DNA of 64,000 nucleotides. Source: Stercorarius parasiticus. Lineage: Eukaryota > Chordata > Aves > Charadriiformes > Stercorariidae. Location of the stretch: contig VWZL01000592.1 of the NCBI GenBank assembly GCA_013396915.1, positions 1-64,000 on the forward strand, in the 5' to 3' direction. The notes under the pieces were generated by a model. The model saw only the letters and a list, made by a program, of their open reading frames with translations, did not search any database and was not told where the DNA came from. The position numbers and the translations under genes were made by a program. Shown here piece by piece: positions 59,626 to 64,000 of the stretch (the stretch's first letter is position 1; each line of letters starts with the position of its first letter).

Positions 59626-60997
59626 ACCTGGTCACAAACATGCTTTTTTAATGAAAATATCAGAAAAGTACATAATGATGACACCTGTTGATTAAATTGC
59701 AGATCAAATAGCAGAAATTCAGATTTCTCTTATATTTTATATGACTGAATTCAGTATGACTGAATATGATTGAGTAAATATTCAGGGTTTTTTTCAAAAC
59801 CTAAAAGATTTCTGCTCTATAGAATTTGTTGTAGTAATTTTACCACTTAAACACTTTCTCTGCTATTCTTTACTCTGTGGCTAAAGAGAGAGAGATGTAA
59901 TCATGTGGGAAAATTTTTATGAACCTAAATATGAATTTTAAAATTCCTATGGGAATTTATGCTGTTTCAGTGCAGGGTGTTCCAGCACTGCTTTCATGAG
60001 ACATACTAATCTGCTGCAAAATTAATTTTTCCATTGAAAAATTGGAAAAAAAATTTTAATCAGTTTGGTATTTGATTACTTTGGTCACAATTTAACACCT
60101 TATGAACATAGTTTTGCGGTGAGTATTCACAAGTTTTTGGATATTCAATGTGCAGCTCACTGGAATTCCAGCAGGAATTTTAAGGAAGGTCATTTTTTAT
60201 CATTATGATTGAAGAGATTAGACAAAACACAACTGATAGTAAAAAAAAAAAAAAGCCTCCCCAAACACGTTTCAAAACCAATCCCTCTAAAATAGGAAAA
60301 GAATATGCAAACCACACCTTATGCTGAAGCTTAAAATTGTCCTTGTTTATTTTACTTGATTTACCTTTACCTATGTCTCTAGCTGACTTGGGCTATATTG
60401 ACAACTGACAGGTCATCTTCAAGCATTGCCCGAAGATTCGATAGTAAGTAAACTCTGGGCTTTACTCCAGTCAATTCCTAGTTGAAGTGTTGCAGAAAAT
60501 GAGGATGTTATTAGCCAGTTTCCTTCCTTCAGTTTTTCTCTGCAGACTATCTGAGTCAGTTTAATGCACCAAAAAATAATTACTTTGTTTATTTCATGTC
60601 ATACACATTCTACTTCTCTGTGCTTCTCTCTAGTTGGTGAAAAATCATCAGTACTGTAAATTAAAGAGACAGAGCACAGCTTAGATGTTCAATGGGACCA
60701 TGTGTGGATGAAAGTGCCCATCTACTCAGATGAGTAATAAGATCCATTTTGAATTTCAGCTGTTAAAGGAAAAACAATGAACAAGATCGAGCAGTATCAC
60801 TTCTTGGATAATAGTAGTAATAAATTCTTGAGGACATAAGGGTATTCTTTTAACTATCTGGTATATCTTCAGTTTGAAAATAACAAAACTTTGCTAAAAG
60901 GAAAGACAATTTTCAGGTTTCTTTGATGTACTGGGGAAGGGCTGACACCACCATCGTTTTTTTCTGAACTCAGGATTTCACCATACATATTTTATAT
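59626..60997. other. AT-rich unique DNA, no gene seen
   Basis: No gene or transposon recognised. An A14 run lies at 60,241-60,254. Confidence 0.55.
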
Positions 60998-61271
60998 CAT
61001 AGAATCATAGAACACCAGGTTGGAAGAGACAAACCAAGGGATCATGTGGTCCAACCTTTCTTGGCAAAAGCACAGTCTAGACAAGATGGCCCAGCTCTGT
61101 CCAGCTGAATCTTAAAAGTGTCCGATGATGGGGAATCCACTACTTCTCTGGGGAGATTATTCCAATGGCTGATTTTTCTCATTGTGAAAAATTTTCCTCT
61201 TGTGTCCAGTCAGAATCTCCCCAGGAGTAATTTGTACCCATTACCCCTCATCTTATTGAGTGTGACTCCTT
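60998..61271 (-). mobile_element. CR1 LINE 3' end, third 3'-end type
   Basis: The minus-strand tip 'tctatgattctatgatata' is followed by a 3' region with 'gccaagaaaggttggaccac', 'ctgtgcttttgcc' and 'gggtacaaattactcctggg'. This is clearly a CR1, but of a type different from the copies at 19.6 kb and 136-768. The upstream end lies at about 61,271, where another sequence leads into an LTR. Confidence 0.88.
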
Positions 61272-61496
61272 GTAAAATATATGAAAGTAAGTGTGGCACA
61301 TGCACTCTCCTTGACAAAGACCTGACAGAGACCAAACAAAAGACTGTGAAAACTTCCCACCACAGCTCTTGTCACACCCACACAGTGGTGGTTAGCACTT
61401 ACGCATTTCAGTTGAATGTTGACGAAGTTAGGGTCCTCGGTCAATGGGGGGCGGGCTACATGACCATAGTTGACCCCAGATCAGATTCAGTGAGAG

Positions 61497-61502
61497 TATA
61501 AA
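61497..61502 (+). promoter_or_regulatory. TATA box of the 61.3-kb LTR
   Basis: 'gtataaac' is followed by 'ggagtgcgaccagacagaca', where an LTR cap site would be expected. The poly(A) signal lies about 290 bp downstream in the same LTR. Confidence 0.5.
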
Positions 61503-61787
61503 CGGAGTGCGACCAGACAGACATTTTGAGTTGGTCCTCCTCAGAACAGCGCATCTGCAGCTGAGGACTCTCCCCTTGGGTAGGGACACCGCCCAAGGTA
61601 ACTCCTTGAGGTTTAGAGCCCTCCCTTATTAGGTGAGTGATTGTAAACCTTAAGAATTCTTAAGTTGGTTGTGTAGTACTAACTCTTGAAAGACATTCTG
61701 AACCTGTGGATTGTTAACGTTTGTCAGAGTCTCAAAGTTGTTTTGGTTAGAGTAAAACTTAGTTAGGTTTTGTTAACATCTTTTAAA

Positions 61788-61793
61788 AATAAA
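61788..61793 (+). terminator. Poly(A) signal of the 61.3-kb LTR
   Basis: A perfect 'aataaa' in 'ttttaaaaataaaacccctt', followed by 'tagtttgtttgttagtctgg', a T/G-rich downstream element. Confidence 0.55.
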
Positions 61794-61850
61794 ACCCCTT
61801 TTTTAGTTTGTTTGTTAGTCTGGCTGGTTTTGTGAGGTTCCACGACAGCA

Positions 61851-64000
61851 ATTCTGGATGAATTGCATTTATGAGTTACAGAGTGTGTTTAATCTTAATT
61901 CACATTACAGAGAAAACTCAGGGAGTTTTCATCAAGGTTAAAAGGTCCATAAATCTAGCTGTAGATAAATTGTTGTTGTCATGGTTAGCTGGCTGCCAGC
62001 ACATGAAAGGAAAACCTTTAGCCAATGAAATTGTCAAAAGCTGCTGTTGTTAAACAATTTGTAAAATCTACATTAGAAGCCTGCAATCTATTTTCAAATA
62101 TCACTGTATGGCATTATCCTTACTTTTATAGGGCATGCTCAGCATTTTGGAAGAAAAAAATGAGAGCCTAAAGCACATGAAAAAAGTAGAAACTGCACTT
62201 AAGAAAATGTAAATTCAAAATAATAGCATAAATTCAGAACAGCTATTGCTACCCTTTTGTATCATCATGAGGTCAAACTCATTCCTTATTAGAGTGTGTT
62301 CTTCAACTTCTTTCTTATTCTTTTGATTCCCCAGAGGTGCTGGATAAGTAGACAACATAAGACACTCTCGCTTTATTCCCTGTGGTCAAGCTTTACCATG
62401 TGATTTGCCAAATTATTATGTATAGAGAATTAATCTCTAGATGCAAATCTACAACCCTGTAAGGATTTAAAGCACAAACTAAAGCTATGTGCAGTACTGT
62501 TACTACTTATCTGGGACATGATTACACAAAGATAAATAAAATTGCATGTCCTTGGCTAGGTTAAGACTACTTCTCTCAGTTACTGGGTCCTTTTCAAAAT
62601 ACCTATTTAACTCGGATCAATTAGAGAATAAATGAGTTACTAGGTGATCTGTCTGCACAGCTAATTGCTTGTATGGTGTCTGAAGTTTTATCTTTAATCT
62701 CTCTTCGTTGCAAGAAAGCTAGTATCCCTTTGAGAGGGATGACTAATTTCTATTAGAAATATTTTAATGAATTTCTGAATTGCTGGGGAAGGTGTCATAG
62801 TTTAATGGTAGATTTTTGCTCACACAGCTGTCTGTGGAACATTTTAGGTACACTTTTATCTATTAAGCTCACAGTGGGTAACAGCATAGTGCTAAGTATA
62901 TTTGATGGCTTTGCAGGAGATCGAAGCTCAATTTTCTGTTCTGTTGGACTCTTATTACAAACTTAAACATGGTTTCTAGAAATAAGCCATGGCTACCGAA
63001 CTGGTTTGGAATCCAGTCTGTCTTCTGGAAAGTTTCCTTTCACAGTTTGCTAAATATTCAGAAACTGATAACTCAGAAAGTTTAGCAAGGGGAGAACAAC
63101 ATTTCCCTTTGTTTCCGGCATACTGACTTTTAAAAGAAAATAAGACTACAATTAAAATTCCATTCCAAAGCCAGTTTATATTTACAGTATTTCCTGCACG
63201 CAGGTCCAAGCAGAAGTGCCCTGACATGCACTAAGGTCACAGTTCGATTAGATCACAGGAACAAGTGTGTGCTCTGCTCTTTACTGGGTGTTAAGAACCC
63301 CAGACTTTAGGTTAATTGCTGTAAATCGAATCTGAAATGAACTTCTCATTCCACTTCCTTACAGTATGTGCTTTTTCAAAAGAATTTCTAAAACAGTGTT
63401 ACTGAGTGGATTGATTTAACACTAAAACACATAATTTGTCTATAACATGTCAGTAACAGTTCTGTAAAGATCAGTCTCTTGGATAACCAGCAGAACTGAT
63501 AACTGGATGACATGATATCATCAAAATCTAGTGAGATTGTTATATCAAGAGAGAAGCAACATCCAGTGGCATTTGTGTCTTTTCTGTGAAGAATCAGATG
63601 GGGATAATATTCGAACCACTGACAGGAAGAAAAAGTAGGATTATTATGCAGTAATCTGGTGTCAGTAACACAAGGTCAACAATCACATCTTATGTTGGAT
63701 TCCAGAGAACAGGGATCCTGACCTTGATTAGAGGTGAATGTTACCCTAATGCAGAGAAGAATACCTGGGCATAAACTGGCTGAACTGAGGTTGTGTTGAG
63801 TCATGGTCTGTGTTGGAAAAACAGCATGAGTGAAACCAAAATAATACTATGTGGAACTGTGGTTCTCAGTAAGGGTGAACTGTCATAGCATGTACAGGAA
63901 ACTGAAATTCAAGCCATTCTTTTACCTGATTCCTCCATAACCCAAAAAGTAAACTGTAACTCAAAAAGCATATAGATCCAATATATTAAATGAAGAAGAG
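61851..64000. other. AT-rich unique DNA, no gene seen
   Basis: No gene, CR1 or retroviral internal sequence recognised to the end of the window. ORFs of 60-83 codons have no visible domain. Confidence 0.55.

Larger units (their letters stand above)
61345..61850 (+). mobile_element. LTR of endogenous retrovirus, family not assigned
   Basis: About 506 bp from 'tgtgaaaacttcccaccaca' to 'aggttccacgacagca' behave like an LTR. They have TG and CA ends, a TATA-like 'tataaa' at 61,497, an R/U5-like stretch with 'gaccagacagacattttgag', a poly(A) signal 'aataaa' at 61,788 followed by a T/GT-rich stretch, and 'aggtgagtgattg' (61,631) resembling a 5' splice donor. No primer-binding site, gag or pol sequence follows in the remaining 2.1 kb, so it is probably a solo LTR. 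The 5' border could be as early as 61,271, directly behind the CR1. No clear target duplication. Assignment rests on layout only. Confidence 0.68.

Noticed and set aside
61851..64000. Retroviral internal region behind the LTR at 61.3 kb
   Set aside because: No primer-binding site next to the LTR and no gag-like frame in 2.1 kb; only short chance ORFs.

Overview
This window looks like about 64 kb of bird nuclear DNA from a gene-poor, AT-rich region. The strongest evidence is a large set of CR1 (chicken repeat 1) LINE fragments. Most carry the typical avian CR1 3' end, ATTCTATG-type octamers after a TTCCAACC block, and several still translate into recognisable pieces of the CR1 endonuclease / reverse-transcriptase protein. 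Four LTRs of endogenous retrovirus type match LTR layouts I know from bird genomes. No full-length protein-coding gene, rRNA, tRNA, CRISPR array or bacterial-type operon can be supported. Nearly all ORFs longer than 100 codons lie in CR1, in an LTR, or in an assembly gap.

Layout. 1-768: nested CR1 copies on the plus strand, with a tiny minus-strand CR1 inserted between a 7-bp direct repeat. 769-15,019: mostly unique AT-rich DNA with two old CR1 remnants (3.0 and 5.0 kb), a strongly C-over-G skewed pyrimidine-rich block (7.8-8.0 kb) and small simple repeats. 15,020-15,990: a CR1 with its RT active-site region. 16,152-16,377 (minus): the only non-repeat coding candidate, a possible terminal exon behind good splice acceptors. 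19,578-19,905: a well-preserved CR1 3' end. 26,585-27,020: two CR1 pieces in opposite orientation, back to back. 30,812-31,384 and 35,826-36,390: two diverged solo LTRs of one family; the second splits an older CR1. 32,465-33,548: two CR1 copies. From 33.4 kb to 61.3 kb every CR1 is on the minus strand: 40.8, 44.2, 45.4, 50.8, 57.2-59.6 (a compound of at least three copies around a 509-bp N gap) and 61.0 kb. 55,135-55,850: a different, GC-richer LTR truncated at its 3' end. 61,345-61,850: a fourth LTR with a TATA-like box, poly(A) signal and splice-donor-like sites.

No genes can be shown to work together here. The history is one of repeated CR1 insertion and decay, with later LTR insertions in unique, probably intergenic or deep intronic DNA. 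I found no convincing new biological system. The points most worth a second look are the candidate exon at 16.2 kb, the duplicated-RT CR1 compound at 57.2-59.6 kb, the canonical G-quadruplex motif in an A/C tract at 53.6 kb, the change in CR1 strand near 33.4 kb, and the promoter-bearing LTR at 61.3-61.9 kb.
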